Shown: positions 6,253 through 14,420, counted from the first letter of the stretch. The stretch is 16,912 bases of DNA from Bacteroidota bacterium (GCA_023251595.1 JAHEYM010000026.1:1-16912); one strand, 5' to 3'. Notes: generated by a model not told the origin, from the sequence alone. Program-made: numbers and translations.

Positions 6253-7365
6253 CTAACCTCTTTTTAATTTAATATAGCTTTCGAAACCGATAATGGCCAC
6301 GAAAGCAAAAAACAGAGAAGAAAGGGTGGAGAGAACGACGATGAGCCAGCGAACGGGATAAGATTTTTTCTCGGCTTTATCACCCGAATTCACCACAAAT
6401 TTTCCGGGGATATTATTTTCGGCATCCACTTTTGCATTCAGATATTGTACACGAAGTTTGCTAAGCACTTCACGTTCAAGTGTCAGGTTTTCAAATAGCG
6501 CGATATTATCGCCACCGTATTTCGCTAAATTATCGAGACGTGTACTTAATTCCTTCATTTTAGCTTCAGCACCGGCAATTCTTGCTTTGGTTGAAACAAC
6601 ACCAGTATCATTTTCCGGTTTATATTGCAATAAAACAGGCAAACTGGCTTTTTCATTGAAGAAAACTGAGGATGCTTTTGTGTATTCTTCATTCAGGATC
6701 GCCGCCTGTGTTTTATAATCGAAAATGCCACGTCCGGCAAGAGATTTCAGCGAATCCTCCATGATTGTGACCGCATGTTCTTTCTCTTTATAGGTGCGTT
6801 CCACAATCCTCAAACCCTCCATCGCTCTCTCGCGTTGAATCTTCGTTTTAATTGAGTCTAATTCACTCGCGATATTATTTGCAATATCAGCTGCCATTTG
6901 CGCATCCTCATCCATTACTTCGATCTTTACCGACATAAACTCGGTTCTTTCGAAGGTGATATTGCTTTGATACTCACGGTACATAGCAGTGAATGGATAC
7001 TTGTCGCCAAGATCGATCCGGTAATGTTTCATGAGATCGAATTTCTTGATGACATTGTTCCTTATATCGTCGGAATTGAGGATCTGAAGCATCTGTTCTG
7101 CTTGCTCTTCTACGCCAAACTCAAGGATGTCGGACTTCTCGCCCGGATTCGCAGAGAGGAGTGCCTTAGAGATTGAGTTCGTTGTCGTCGGGAAAAGAAT
7201 TACAGTCGATTTGAACTTTGGCTTAATAAAAGTGGGTCCTGAAAATATCCATGAAGCCACGATGGCGAAGAGTCCTACGATAATTAATATACGTCTCCAC
7301 TTTACCAGCAACATCAGCAAATTTGAAGTGTCGAGGTAGGAGGTAGATTCGGTGGATTGGCTCAT
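6253..7365 (-). CDS. Wzz-type chain-length determinant protein (first paralogue)
   Basis: A second two-TM PCP protein of 370 residues, transcribed first in the polysaccharide operon. TM1 lies at about 24-41, a long periplasmic region with coiled coil at about 180-330, and TM2 at about 340-361, preceded by AEKKSYPVRW; no kinase domain. I place the start at the ATG at 7365 (MSQSTESTSYLDTS). The open frame extends 7 codons further to a TTG at 7386, which is less likely. Near TM2 the gene shares a 20-base identical stretch with the downstream paralogue (6356-6375 and 5375-5394), pointing to tandem duplication. It may form mixed complexes with the second Wzz protein, but this is inference. Confidence 0.86.
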   Translation of the reverse strand: MSQSTESTSYLDTSNLLMLLVKWRRILIIVGLFAIVASWIFSGPTFIKPKFKSTVILFPTTTNSISKALLSANPGEKSDILEFGVEEQAEQMLQILNSDDIRNNVIKKFDLMKHYRIDLGDKYPFTAMYREYQSNITFERTEFMSVKIEVMDEDAQMAADIANNIASELDSIKTKIQRERAMEGLRIVERTYKEKEHAVTIMEDSLKSLAGRGIFDYKTQAAILNEEYTKASSVFFNEKASLPVLLQYKPENDTGVVSTKARIAGAEAKMKELSTRLDNLAKYGGDNIALFENLTLEREVLSKLRVQYLNAKVDAENNIPGKFVVNSGDKAEKKSYPVRWLIVVLSTLSSLFFAFVAIIGFESYIKLKRG

Positions 7366-7407
7366 TTCGGGGACTTTCGGTTCCAAATAGTCTGCGAAAG
7401 TATTGAT

Positions 7408-7426
7408 TTTCCGCCTAAAGGCGAAA
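7408..7426. terminator. Small hairpin between dnaJ-like gene and the wzz operon
   Basis: CGCC-TAAA-GGCG at 7412-7423 forms a 4-bp stem with a 4-base loop, extended by TTT/AAA outside a one-base bulge. It lies 13 bases after the dnaJ-like stop, on the minus strand. There is no convincing run of T after it, so it is at best a weak terminator or pause site. Confidence 0.3.
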
Positions 7427-7438
7427 GGAAAGCTTCAA

Positions 7439-8008
7439 TTATCTACCGGCTTCTTCATCTTTTTGGGTTTTACTCTTAAAACCGAGCAATTCCCGGATGT
7501 ACTTTTTCCAGCCATAATAAAGCAAAACAGTCATAAGTATCGCTACAGCGGCTCCGGCGATGTTATGTTTAACATCGGATGAATATAGAATCATATCGCG
7601 AAGAGCCAAAACAACTGAAAGAAGTATGATTCCAGCTACGAAAATGAATGCTCCCCGTTCGAAAAGCACTTCATAACGTGGTTTTGGCTTTGGCGCTGGT
7701 CTGGGTGGTGGTTTCCTTCCATCTCTGTATCGATCAGCTGTTCCATAACGTTTGTCGCGATTTACAGGCGCTCCCGGTTTGGAGTCCATATAAGGAATTC
7801 CAGTCTCCATCTTGTAATCGTAACTTCTCCTTTTGCCAGGATTTACGAGTGTTTCATAAGCCTCGTTAATTGAAATAAAATTCTCCCCGGCATCTGCACC
7901 CTTATTCACGTCGGGATGTACGGAAAGCGCTTTCCTGCGGTACGCCCGTTTGATGTCTTCAGTATTCGCGTTTTTCCGGACTCCTAATATCTGGTAATAA
8001 TCTTTCAC
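7439..8008 (-). CDS. Membrane-anchored J-domain protein
   Basis: A J-domain co-chaperone-like protein of 189 residues. The J domain covers about 1-67 with the HPD tripeptide at 31-33 (needed to stimulate DnaK ATPase) and DYYQILGV at the start. A linker rich in Pro, Arg and Lys (about 78-112) leads to two membrane segments (about 119-140 and 149-167) and a charged tail. There is no Gly/Phe region, zinc centre or client-binding domain as in true DnaJ, so it probably recruits DnaK to the inner membrane rather than folding clients broadly. The start codon is GTG (8008-8006); it begins exactly at the J-domain consensus KDYYQILGV. It lies upstream of the wzz operon in the same direction, but a gap of 73 bases with a hairpin makes shared transcription uncertain. 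Confidence 0.87.
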   Translation of the reverse strand: MKDYYQILGVRKNANTEDIKRAYRRKALSVHPDVNKGADAGENFISINEAYETLVNPGKRRSYDYKMETGIPYMDSKPGAPVNRDKRYGTADRYRDGRKPPPRPAPKPKPRYEVLFERGAFIFVAGIILLSVVLALRDMILYSSDVKHNIAGAAVAILMTVLLYYGWKKYIRELLGFKSKTQKDEEAGR

Positions 8009-8029
8009 AGGGGTTTTCTTCTCAGAACG

Positions 8030-8037
8030 TAAAGATA
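8030..8037 (-). promoter_or_regulatory. Possible -7 element for the J-domain gene
   Basis: On the minus strand this reads TATCTTTA, seven of eight matches to TAnnTTTG, 21 bases before the GTG start. The -33 region is weak and lies in the octamer-like repeat. Confidence 0.35.
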
Positions 8038-8053
8038 TGGCAAATTAACAGTT

Positions 8054-8143
8054 AAAGAGTGAAAGAATGAAAGAGTGAATGAATGAAAGTGTGATTTGAT
8101 GAAAGAGCAAAATATTCTCCTCTCGGAGCGGGGCAGGGGTGTG
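8054..8143. repeat. Second, inverted and degenerate copy of the composite octamer/palindrome element
   Basis: Five octamers run from 8054 to 8093 (AAAGAGTG, AAAGAATG, AAAGAGTG, AATGAATG, AAAGTGTG); AAAGAGTG is the reverse complement of CACTCTTT at 31-110. A linker AAAGAGCAAAATATTC and a CTCTCGGAG-GGGGCAGGGGTG palindrome-like end follow. Read on the other strand, the order is the same as at 1-118. This lies in the 245-base divergent space between the J-domain gene and the histidine kinase gene, which otherwise holds only the two predicted promoters. Confidence 0.75.
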
Positions 8144-8173
8144 TTGACGGATTTTAATGTTGCTTGGATTTCC

Positions 8174-8181
8174 TATATTTG
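8174..8181 (+). promoter_or_regulatory. Predicted -7 element for the hybrid kinase gene
   Basis: TATATTTG is an exact TAnnTTTG match. The -33 partner is poor: only ATTTT at 8151-8155 lies at a suitable distance. Transcription would begin near 8188, leaving a leader of about 65 bases. Confidence 0.45.
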
Positions 8182-8253
8182 TGTACTGAATCACCCGCTG
8201 ATTGAACATTTCCCCCGAACTGTTCCAGTCTATTCATATCTGATTCTTTCTCT

Positions 8254-11091
8254 ATGAGGATTAAAATATTTTTATCCCTGACCTTTATTTTATTTGGATA
8301 CCTCTGTCTTCGGGGACAGGAAAAAAGTTATATTGACTCACTGATCAGAGTTGAAAAATCGATGCCGGATGATTCAATGAGATTGGCTGTTTTAGATAGT
8401 CTTACGGAATACGCTCCCGATGGCGTTTGGCAGATATATAATGAAAAAATGGGCGAACTTTCAAAAAAATTGATGGAGAACGCGAACCCTGCAATAAAAA
8501 AAACCGCTAAAATTCATTATGCTTCTTATATTAATAATATTGCCGTCATTTCCTGTGAAAAAGGGGATTATAATAATGGTCTGGAATATTACCGGCAGTG
8601 TACAAATTTGACAGAGGAAATTGGCGATAGCATGGGTCTGGGATTGGCACTGAACAGCACGGGTGCTATTTATGACCGCATCGGAGATCATATCAGAGCA
8701 ATGGAAGTTTATGAGCGGGCTTTGCTTATCGAGGAGAAAATAAAAGACCGCAAAAATATGGTTGGAACCTTGAACAATATTGCGGCGCTGTATGGTAAAA
8801 AAAATGATGATGAACGGCAATTAAAATATTATCAGGAAGCTGAGAAAATTGGTGAAGATATTAAGTTAAACAATCATATATATTCGATCGTTCACAGAGG
8901 GCTTGGCGATTTAATGGAGAAACAAGGGAAACATGGTCAGGCACTGGAATATTATCAGCATGGTTTAAAAATAGCTGAAGATATCGTTGATCCTCTTGGA
9001 AAAGCTTCCAATTTGACCGGTATAGCAAATGTTTATTTTCAGCAAGGAAAAAAAACAGAAGCGCTCGAATTTGCAAAAAAAGCACTTTCGATTTCGAACG
9101 AAGGGGGTTATTTAATGGATTTGGAAAAAGCATCCCGGTTATTAAGGAATATATATGAAAGTCAGGACAATTTTAAAGATGCTTTTAATATGTATAAGCT
9201 GGAAATAAAATCACGCGATAGTCTGGCAAGTCAGGAAAATCAAAAATCGTTGATAAGACATCAGTTTCAATCAGCGTATGATAAAAAAGAGATAGAGACG
9301 AAAGCGATTCAAGATAATAAAGATGCGCTTACTGCAAAAGAAATTGAGCGACAAAAAATAATTCTCTATAGTGTAATCGGCGGACTTGTCATGTTACTGT
9401 TATTATCAGGTGTTTTATATAATCGTTTTTTGTTGAAGAAAAAAAGTAATCAAAAGTTGGAAGTGGCATATAGTGAATTAAAATCGACACAGGGAGAATT
9501 GATCAGGCAAAAAAATACCGCAGAAGAACAAACACAAAGAGCGGAACAATCCGAAAAATTTAAGGAACAATTTCTTGCGAATATGAGTCACGAAATCCGT
9601 ACACCAATGAATGCAGTGAATGGAATGACGGAACTTTTAATTGATAAAAACCCCCGGAAAGATCAGATGAATTATTTGGATGCAATCCGGAAATCTTCTG
9701 ATACTCTGCTCCATATCATAAATGATATTCTTGATCTTTCGAAAATTGAGGCAGGGAAAATGGAGCTCGAAAAAATTGATTTTTCTTTGCGTGAAACGTT
9801 AGAACAGGTTCGACAAACACTCTCTTTTCGGGCGGAGGAAAAGGGATTGCAACTTATTACTGAGGTCGAAAATTCTATTGCAGATGTTATTATCGGTGAT
9901 CCTGTTCGGCTGAATCAGATTTTGGTGAATTTGGGTGGAAATGCAATTAAATTCACCCAAAGAGGGTCAGTTCATATATCAGTGAAAAAGTTGAACAATA
10001 GCCTTTCTCCCTCTTCCTGCGAACTCTATTTCTCCATCATTGATACCGGTATCGGAATTCCAAAAGAGAAAATGGAAACCGTGTTCGAGAGTTTTTCACA
10101 AGCACATTCTTCAGATTCTCGCAAATATGGCGGCACTGGTTTAGGTCTTTCTATTTCGCGACAGTTAGTTGAATTACAGGGTGGTCATATTTTGGTTGAA
10201 AGTCAGGAGGGATCGGGCACGACATTTTCATTTATATTGAATTACCCTGTTGGTTCATCAGAAAAATTCCAACAGCGAATTCAACAGGAACAACTTGTTG
10301 ATGGTAGCATTCTGAATGGGTTGAAAATACTATTAGCAGATGATAATGAATACAACAGAATTGTTGCACGCGATACTTTGAAAGGAAAAGCGGATGTAGC
10401 AATTACGGAAGCATCAACAGGCAAAATAGCAATCCAATTAATTGAAAAACAGGAGTTTGATATTGTTTTAATGGATGTTCAAATGCCGGTGATGGATGGG
10501 TATGAAGCTACAAAATATATCAGAGATCATTTCTCAGCCCCCAAAAATTCAGTTCCCATCATCGCTTTGACAGCAAGTGTGGTTCGTAGCGATCTCGATA
10601 AATGCAGGGAATCGGGAATGAACAGTTATGTTGCAAAACCCTTCAAAGCATGGCAGTTGATTGGTGCTATTGCAGAACTCACAGGTAGAGAGAAAAAGTA
10701 TCTCTCGAAAGATTCGGAAAATAAAGAAAAAAATATTAATTTAGCAGTCGAAAACACAGCGGTGATTACTAATCTGGAATATCTTCAAAAATTTTGCGAG
10801 AACGACCGCGATAAAATGAAGAGATATATCGGGATGTATGTAAACTCTGTTCCGGGTTTTGTTGAAAAAATACAAATTGGACTAAAGAATAAAGATCGTC
10901 AGGAAATCGCCACACAGGTTCATGCCTTCAAATCGAAAATGATGATGATGGGAATGAGGAACACAAACAGTTTAGCTGTCAAGTTAGAATTGCTTTGTGC
11001 GGAAAAGGTTGATGACAGTAGAATTGAAGAAGATACAAAATTATTATTAGAACAAATAAATATCTCAGTGACCGAGCTAACGGAGAATTAA
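8254..11091 (+). CDS. Hybrid sensor histidine kinase: periplasmic TPR - HisKA - HATPase - REC - HPt
   Basis: A membrane-bound phosphorelay in one polypeptide of 945 residues. A signal peptide (about 1-20, cleavage before QEKSY) precedes a TPR array (about 65-325), which should lie in the periplasm. A single TM (about 369-392) and a coiled coil (395-440) follow. HisKA carries the phosphoacceptor His446 in ANMSHEIRTPMNAVNG. The ATPase domain has NLGGNAIKFT (559-568), DTGIGIP (597-603) and GGTGLGL (626-632). The receiver has Asp741 in VLMDVQMPVMDG and Lys795. A C-terminal HPt domain (about 835-940) has His890 in VHAFKSKMMMMG. No separate response regulator is nearby, so the final output protein must be encoded elsewhere. 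The only same-strand neighbour is the T9SS-secreted protein 52 bases downstream. The ligand sensed by the TPR part is unknown. Confidence 0.94.
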   Translation: MRIKIFLSLTFILFGYLCLRGQEKSYIDSLIRVEKSMPDDSMRLAVLDSLTEYAPDGVWQIYNEKMGELSKKLMENANPAIKKTAKIHYASYINNIAVISCEKGDYNNGLEYYRQCTNLTEEIGDSMGLGLALNSTGAIYDRIGDHIRAMEVYERALLIEEKIKDRKNMVGTLNNIAALYGKKNDDERQLKYYQEAEKIGEDIKLNNHIYSIVHRGLGDLMEKQGKHGQALEYYQHGLKIAEDIVDPLGKASNLTGIANVYFQQGKKTEALEFAKKALSISNEGGYLMDLEKASRLLRNIYESQDNFKDAFNMYKLEIKSRDSLASQENQKSLIRHQFQSAYDKKEIETKAIQDNKDALTAKEIERQKIILYSVIGGLVMLLLLSGVLYNRFLLKKKSNQKLEVAYSELKSTQGELIRQKNTAEEQTQRAEQSEKFKEQFLANMSHEIRTPMNAVNGMTELLIDKNPRKDQMNYLDAIRKSSDTLLHIINDILDLSKIEAGKMELEKIDFSLRETLEQVRQTLSFRAEEKGLQLITEVENSIADVIIGDPVRLNQILVNLGGNAIKFTQRGSVHISVKKLNNSLSPSSCELYFSIIDTGIGIPKEKMETVFESFSQAHSSDSRKYGGTGLGLSISRQLVELQGGHILVESQEGSGTTFSFILNYPVGSSEKFQQRIQQEQLVDGSILNGLKILLADDNEYNRIVARDTLKGKADVAITEASTGKIAIQLIEKQEFDIVLMDVQMPVMDGYEATKYIRDHFSAPKNSVPIIALTASVVRSDLDKCRESGMNSYVAKPFKAWQLIGAIAELTGREKKYLSKDSENKEKNINLAVENTAVITNLEYLQKFCENDRDKMKRYIGMYVNSVPGFVEKIQIGLKNKDRQEIATQVHAFKSKMMMMGMRNTNSLAVKLELLCAEKVDDSRIEEDTKLLLEQINISVTELTEN

Positions 11092-11143
11092 TAACCCTTC
11101 CATTCATGGTGGGGAAAATTGCGAATAATATAAAAAATAAGTC

Positions 11144-11827
11144 ATGAAAAAAATAAATACATTGATCGCTGTTTCATTGATAACTTTGTCGAGCGGCTTG
11201 TTCGCCCAATGCGCCTCTTTCGGCGGACCATACGATTTAACTGTGAGTAATTTAACGGTACTTTCACCCGCCGCGTCCATGTATAATTCGGGGATAGTTT
11301 GTCCGGGCGGACACCTGATTGACAGCACAGTATGTTGTACAAGATTTATTCACATCGATTCTGGCGCAGTGTATGAGGCGGGACCACTGGCTTATGGATT
11401 TGTTTATTTGAAGAACCACGGCACTTTCGATGGTCATGGAAGTACGATGCCATTCACTTTATTTTATGAAACGGGCGCAACTATTTTAAATTTTGCGGGT
11501 GGAATGACTGTATGCCCCACCGTAACATTTCCGAATCCGTCACCTTGTACAATTCCGTTAGGTGTGATAGGGGGAAAGAGGGTAGAGGATATATCAATTT
11601 ATCCAAACCCTGTCAGTGAGATTATATATATTGATTTAAATTTTTCGCCGACAAAAACACTTTTTTCAGTTTATGAAGTGACAGGAAAAATTGTGATGGA
11701 AAGTAATCTTTCGAAAAGTGTTTCGAATGAAGTAAGCGTTTCATCTTTACCAACCGGTATATATAGTTATCGGATTTCTGAAAATGAAGAAAATGTTTCT
11801 GTCGGCAAATTTGTTGTGAGGAGATAA
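11144..11827 (+). CDS. Secreted protein with type IX secretion (Por) C-terminal sorting domain
   Basis: A 227-residue exported protein. A Sec signal peptide (1-21, cleavage LFA|QC) is followed by a Cys-containing middle part (Cys23, 53, 64, 65, 124, 135). Short repetitive strands such as VYLKNHGTFDGHG and LFYETGATILNF suggest a small beta-solenoid. The end (about 147-227) is a T9SS type A sorting domain: DISIYPNPVSEIIYID, LPTGIYSYRIS and KFVVRR. The protein should cross the outer membrane through the Por system and be released or attached to the surface. I do not recognise the middle part as an enzyme; similar filler-like modules occur in other T9SS cargo. It follows the hybrid kinase by 52 bases and may share its transcript. 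Confidence 0.88.
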   Translation: MKKINTLIAVSLITLSSGLFAQCASFGGPYDLTVSNLTVLSPAASMYNSGIVCPGGHLIDSTVCCTRFIHIDSGAVYEAGPLAYGFVYLKNHGTFDGHGSTMPFTLFYETGATILNFAGGMTVCPTVTFPNPSPCTIPLGVIGGKRVEDISIYPNPVSEIIYIDLNFSPTKTLFSVYEVTGKIVMESNLSKSVSNEVSVSSLPTGIYSYRISENEENVSVGKFVVRR

Positions 11828-11837
11828 GATATATTTT

Positions 11838-11876
11838 CTTTGTGAAACTTTGAGTCTTAGTGTCTTTGTGGCTAAA
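11838..11876. repeat. Probable dispersed repeat of the CTTTGTG / CTTAGTGTCTTTGTGG type
   Basis: The stretch is built from quasi-repeated words: CTTTGTGAAACTTTGAG, then CTTAGTGTCTTTGTGGC, then TAAA. Sequences of this wording recur between genes in many Bacteroidota genomes, as far as I remember. It fills the 44-base gap between two convergent genes and runs into the stop codon of the glycosylase gene (11872-11874). Confidence 0.5.
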
Positions 11877-12486
11877 TTACATTTCTGTTCCGCTTACAAA
11901 GATAATAATGCCAAAGATAGAAGGTTGCCAGTGAACGGTAAGGTTTCCATTTATCTGAATGTAATTTTATTTCATCTTCTGAATTGGCATTAGTCAATTC
12001 TTTTACAGTATTCACAATCGCAATATCCCCTACTGGGAAGATGTCTTTCTCTTGCAGGCAGAAAAGTAAGTATATATCTACAGTCCAATCGCCAATTCCT
12101 TTAACAGACTTTAATTGAGATCTGATTTCCGGCTGAGGTAGTGCGGAGATTTTGCCCAAATCAATTTTCTCATCCAGGATTGCCGATGAGAGTTCTCTCA
12201 AATATTTGGATTTTTGTCGACTGATTTGACAGTTCCTCATTTCGTCATCCGAAAGTTTTAATATTTCTTTTGGTGTGAATGAAGGAATATAATTATCAAG
12301 TTTATTGAAATGTGCTTTTGCAGATTCGAGACTTATTTGTTGCTCAAGAATGATTTTGCACAGCGTAACAAATCCCGGAGGTCTCTTCCAGTTGGGCGGT
12401 TCGCCGTATTGGTCATGTATTTTTGCAAAAATGACATCCGCCCGCAGGAGTTTTTTAGTATCATTCTGATTAACGATTGGGCTCAT
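11872..12486 (-). CDS. DNA-3-methyladenine glycosylase (HhH-GPD, AlkA-like short form)
   Basis: A base-excision repair enzyme expected to remove alkylated purines. The 204 residues form the all-helical HhH-GPD fold without the N-terminal beta domain of E. coli AlkA (282 residues). The helix-hairpin-helix is LKSVKGIGDWTVDIYLLF (about 125-142). The catalytic Asp is Asp154 in FPVGDIAIV, at the expected distance after it. ILEQQISLESA (46-56) matches the ILxQQxS-xxA motif of the family. The start is an ATG at 12486. It is convergent with the T9SS gene and follows the thioredoxin-fold gene by 43 bases on the same strand. Confidence 0.9.
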   Translation of the reverse strand: MSPIVNQNDTKKLLRADVIFAKIHDQYGEPPNWKRPPGFVTLCKIILEQQISLESAKAHFNKLDNYIPSFTPKEILKLSDDEMRNCQISRQKSKYLRELSSAILDEKIDLGKISALPQPEIRSQLKSVKGIGDWTVDIYLLFCLQEKDIFPVGDIAIVNTVKELTNANSEDEIKLHSDKWKPYRSLATFYLWHYYLCKRNRNVI

Positions 12487-12529
12487 AATTTATCTTGCAA
12501 TCCAATATTCATCATTATCAGTCTCTATC

Positions 12530-13696
12530 TCACTGTTTCAATTCCTTCAGCAAAAGATCTGCTTCCGAAAAATTCCATCCATATTTCATCGCTAAATCTT
12601 TTCCTTGCTGGGCATATTTTTTTGCATTGAGGTTATCGCCTGATTTTAGAAAAAGCTTTGCCGCCAGAATATATCCACCATACGAATCATTTAATTCCAA
12701 AGATCGTTTCGCCCAATGTGATGCCTGAGTGAGAGCAACTGTATCCATAATATTTTTTAAATATATATCCGCTATATTCTGCAACTGAGAATAACTATTC
12801 CAAACATAGATTTTTACATTCTGAACGGTGGTCGATACGTATGAACTCCAATTTTTATTATATTCAAATAGTTTTAAATCAATCGTAAAAACCAGCGAGT
12901 CGACCTGCGGATTTTGTAATGAGGTTGCAATTGTGCGAAGCCCCGCGTAGGTAGTAGTGTCATTTGCATCAGCCGCAATATCCAATTGTTGTTTGATTGT
13001 GTAAAATATTTTTCTTTGCACACGTGTAAGTGAAGCGAGAAGAGAATAGTCTTTTTTGTGGTCAAGAATAAATTGGAAATATTTTGAATGAATATCTGTG
13101 ACTCCATTCGAAAGGATTTTCCAGTTTAATGGAGTCAGCAACTGTGTCTCAGATTTAGTATTGAGATATTTTTGTAACATATCATCAAAATCGAGTGATC
13201 CCCTTTTTAAAGCAACGAGGTATGCATAGCATCTCGTTGAATCTCCAATATTGGACTCAAATTGTTTTTCGAGATAGGGGAGTTGATTTTCTTTGATAAG
13301 TGCGTTTTTTGCATGTTCAATAAATTCGGATGAAGTTGATTCACCACCCATCCGGTAAAGTGTAGTCCCATCAGGATTCAAAAAGATAAATGTCGGATAT
13401 GATTTAACATTAAATTTCTTGTGTAACTCAACACCTTCTCCTTTTTCAAGATCCTGTCTGATACAAATAAAATGAGTATTATAAAAACTTGCGACAACGG
13501 AGTCGGTAAAAACTTCTTCTCGCATCTTTTTGGAATGAGTACACCACGATGCGAATCCAAAAAAGAATACCGGTTTATTCTCTGTTTTTGATTTTACAAA
13601 AGCTTCTGACAGGGTTATTTCCTGAAAATTAACTCCGTTTTGCGCCATCAGAATGGATGGGATGTAAAGACATATAAAAATTAATTTCCGACGCAT
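12530..13696 (-). CDS. Exported thioredoxin-fold protein with CxxS active site
   Basis: A 388-residue protein with a signal peptide (1-18, LMA|QN) and an N-terminal thioredoxin-like domain (about 22-135). A long helical, TPR-like C-terminal half ends with SLELNDSYGGYILAAKLFLK and similar. The active-site segment reads FASWCTHSKKM: Cys52 is present but the second cysteine is Ser55. The cis-proline is kept (SYPTF, Pro101). With only one Cys it cannot form the usual internal disulfide, so it may act as a monothiol isomerase or a binding module rather than a reductase. It should work in the periplasm. No membrane segment follows the signal. The next gene starts 43 bases downstream; the sanA-like gene ends 56 bases upstream in the same direction. 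Confidence 0.85.
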   Translation of the reverse strand: MRRKLIFICLYIPSILMAQNGVNFQEITLSEAFVKSKTENKPVFFFGFASWCTHSKKMREEVFTDSVVASFYNTHFICIRQDLEKGEGVELHKKFNVKSYPTFIFLNPDGTTLYRMGGESTSSEFIEHAKNALIKENQLPYLEKQFESNIGDSTRCYAYLVALKRGSLDFDDMLQKYLNTKSETQLLTPLNWKILSNGVTDIHSKYFQFILDHKKDYSLLASLTRVQRKIFYTIKQQLDIAADANDTTTYAGLRTIATSLQNPQVDSLVFTIDLKLFEYNKNWSSYVSTTVQNVKIYVWNSYSQLQNIADIYLKNIMDTVALTQASHWAKRSLELNDSYGGYILAAKLFLKSGDNLNAKKYAQQGKDLAMKYGWNFSEADLLLKELKQ

Positions 13697-13752
13697 TAAA
13701 TATTTAATCGGGTTTTGAGTTCATGATGAATTCTGATTGATGATTAATCAAT

Positions 13753-14391
13753 TTATTCCGGAATTGAAATTTTCTTTCCCAGATATCTGGGCTCCATCCC
13801 GATCCAAATATCCAAAATTGCCTTCACTCTTGCAAATTTTTCTCTTACCTGGGTTCTGAAACCATTCTCAACACTGACATCTCTGGCGTTATATCCAATT
13901 GCTTTTATTCCTGCTTTGGTTGCGGTATAGATCGCTCTTTCATTGTGAAATTGCTGAGATATGACAGTCACAGAATCTTGCCCGAATATTTCTTTTAGTC
14001 GGATGATGGAGTCGAAAGTTCTGAAACCTGCATAATCGAGATATATTACTGTCGAGTCGATTCCGGCTTTCATTAAATCTTTCCGCATCGTGCCCGGTTC
14101 ATTATAATATTTTGTTCCGTTATCGCCACTCACAATAATATATTTTATTTTTTCTTCCTTCAGAAGCTGAACTGCTGCGTCTATGCGGTAATCGTAATAG
14201 GGATTACGATATCCACCTGTCATATATTTGGAAGTGCCTAATAATAGTCCTACCCTATTGTATGGAATGGACTGAGCATCTGCATATAGTTTGCCTTTGG
14301 CAGTGTTGACGATGGATAGGTTGCAGAAATATATGGTTCCGATAATTATCGTCATCAATAAAAGTGAAATGTAAAATATTTTTTTAAGCAT
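13753..14391 (-). CDS. sanA: SanA-like inner-membrane DUF218 (SanA/YdcF/ElyC) protein
   Basis: A 212-residue protein with one N-terminal membrane anchor (about 4-24) and a periplasmic DUF218 domain. It follows E. coli SanA closely: VGLLLGTSKY (47-56), NPYYDYRIDAAVQLL, VSGDNGTKYYNEPGTMRKDL, LDYAGFRTFDSIIR, ISQQFHNERAIY and EPRYLGKKISIP. In E. coli, loss of SanA increases vancomycin sensitivity and it is thought to help envelope barrier function; its reaction is not established. The start ATG at 14391 places the anchor at the N-terminus as in SanA. It is followed by the thioredoxin-fold gene 56 bases downstream. Confidence 0.92.
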   Translation of the reverse strand: MLKKIFYISLLLMTIIIGTIYFCNLSIVNTAKGKLYADAQSIPYNRVGLLLGTSKYMTGGYRNPYYDYRIDAAVQLLKEEKIKYIIVSGDNGTKYYNEPGTMRKDLMKAGIDSTVIYLDYAGFRTFDSIIRLKEIFGQDSVTVISQQFHNERAIYTATKAGIKAIGYNARDVSVENGFRTQVREKFARVKAILDIWIGMEPRYLGKKISIPE

Positions 14392-14420
14392 CAGATTTGT
14401 AACGCGCCGATTGAGTTTTT

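Noticed and set aside
7366..7386. TTG start giving seven more residues to the first Wzz protein.
   Set aside because: An ATG seven codons later fits better with the paralogue's N-terminus; the TTG has no ribosome binding site or promoter advantage.
13736..13752. Hairpin ATTGAT-GATTA-ATCAAT after the sanA-like gene as a terminator.
   Set aside because: The stem is six A/T-rich pairs with no T run after it; likely chance in AT-rich DNA.
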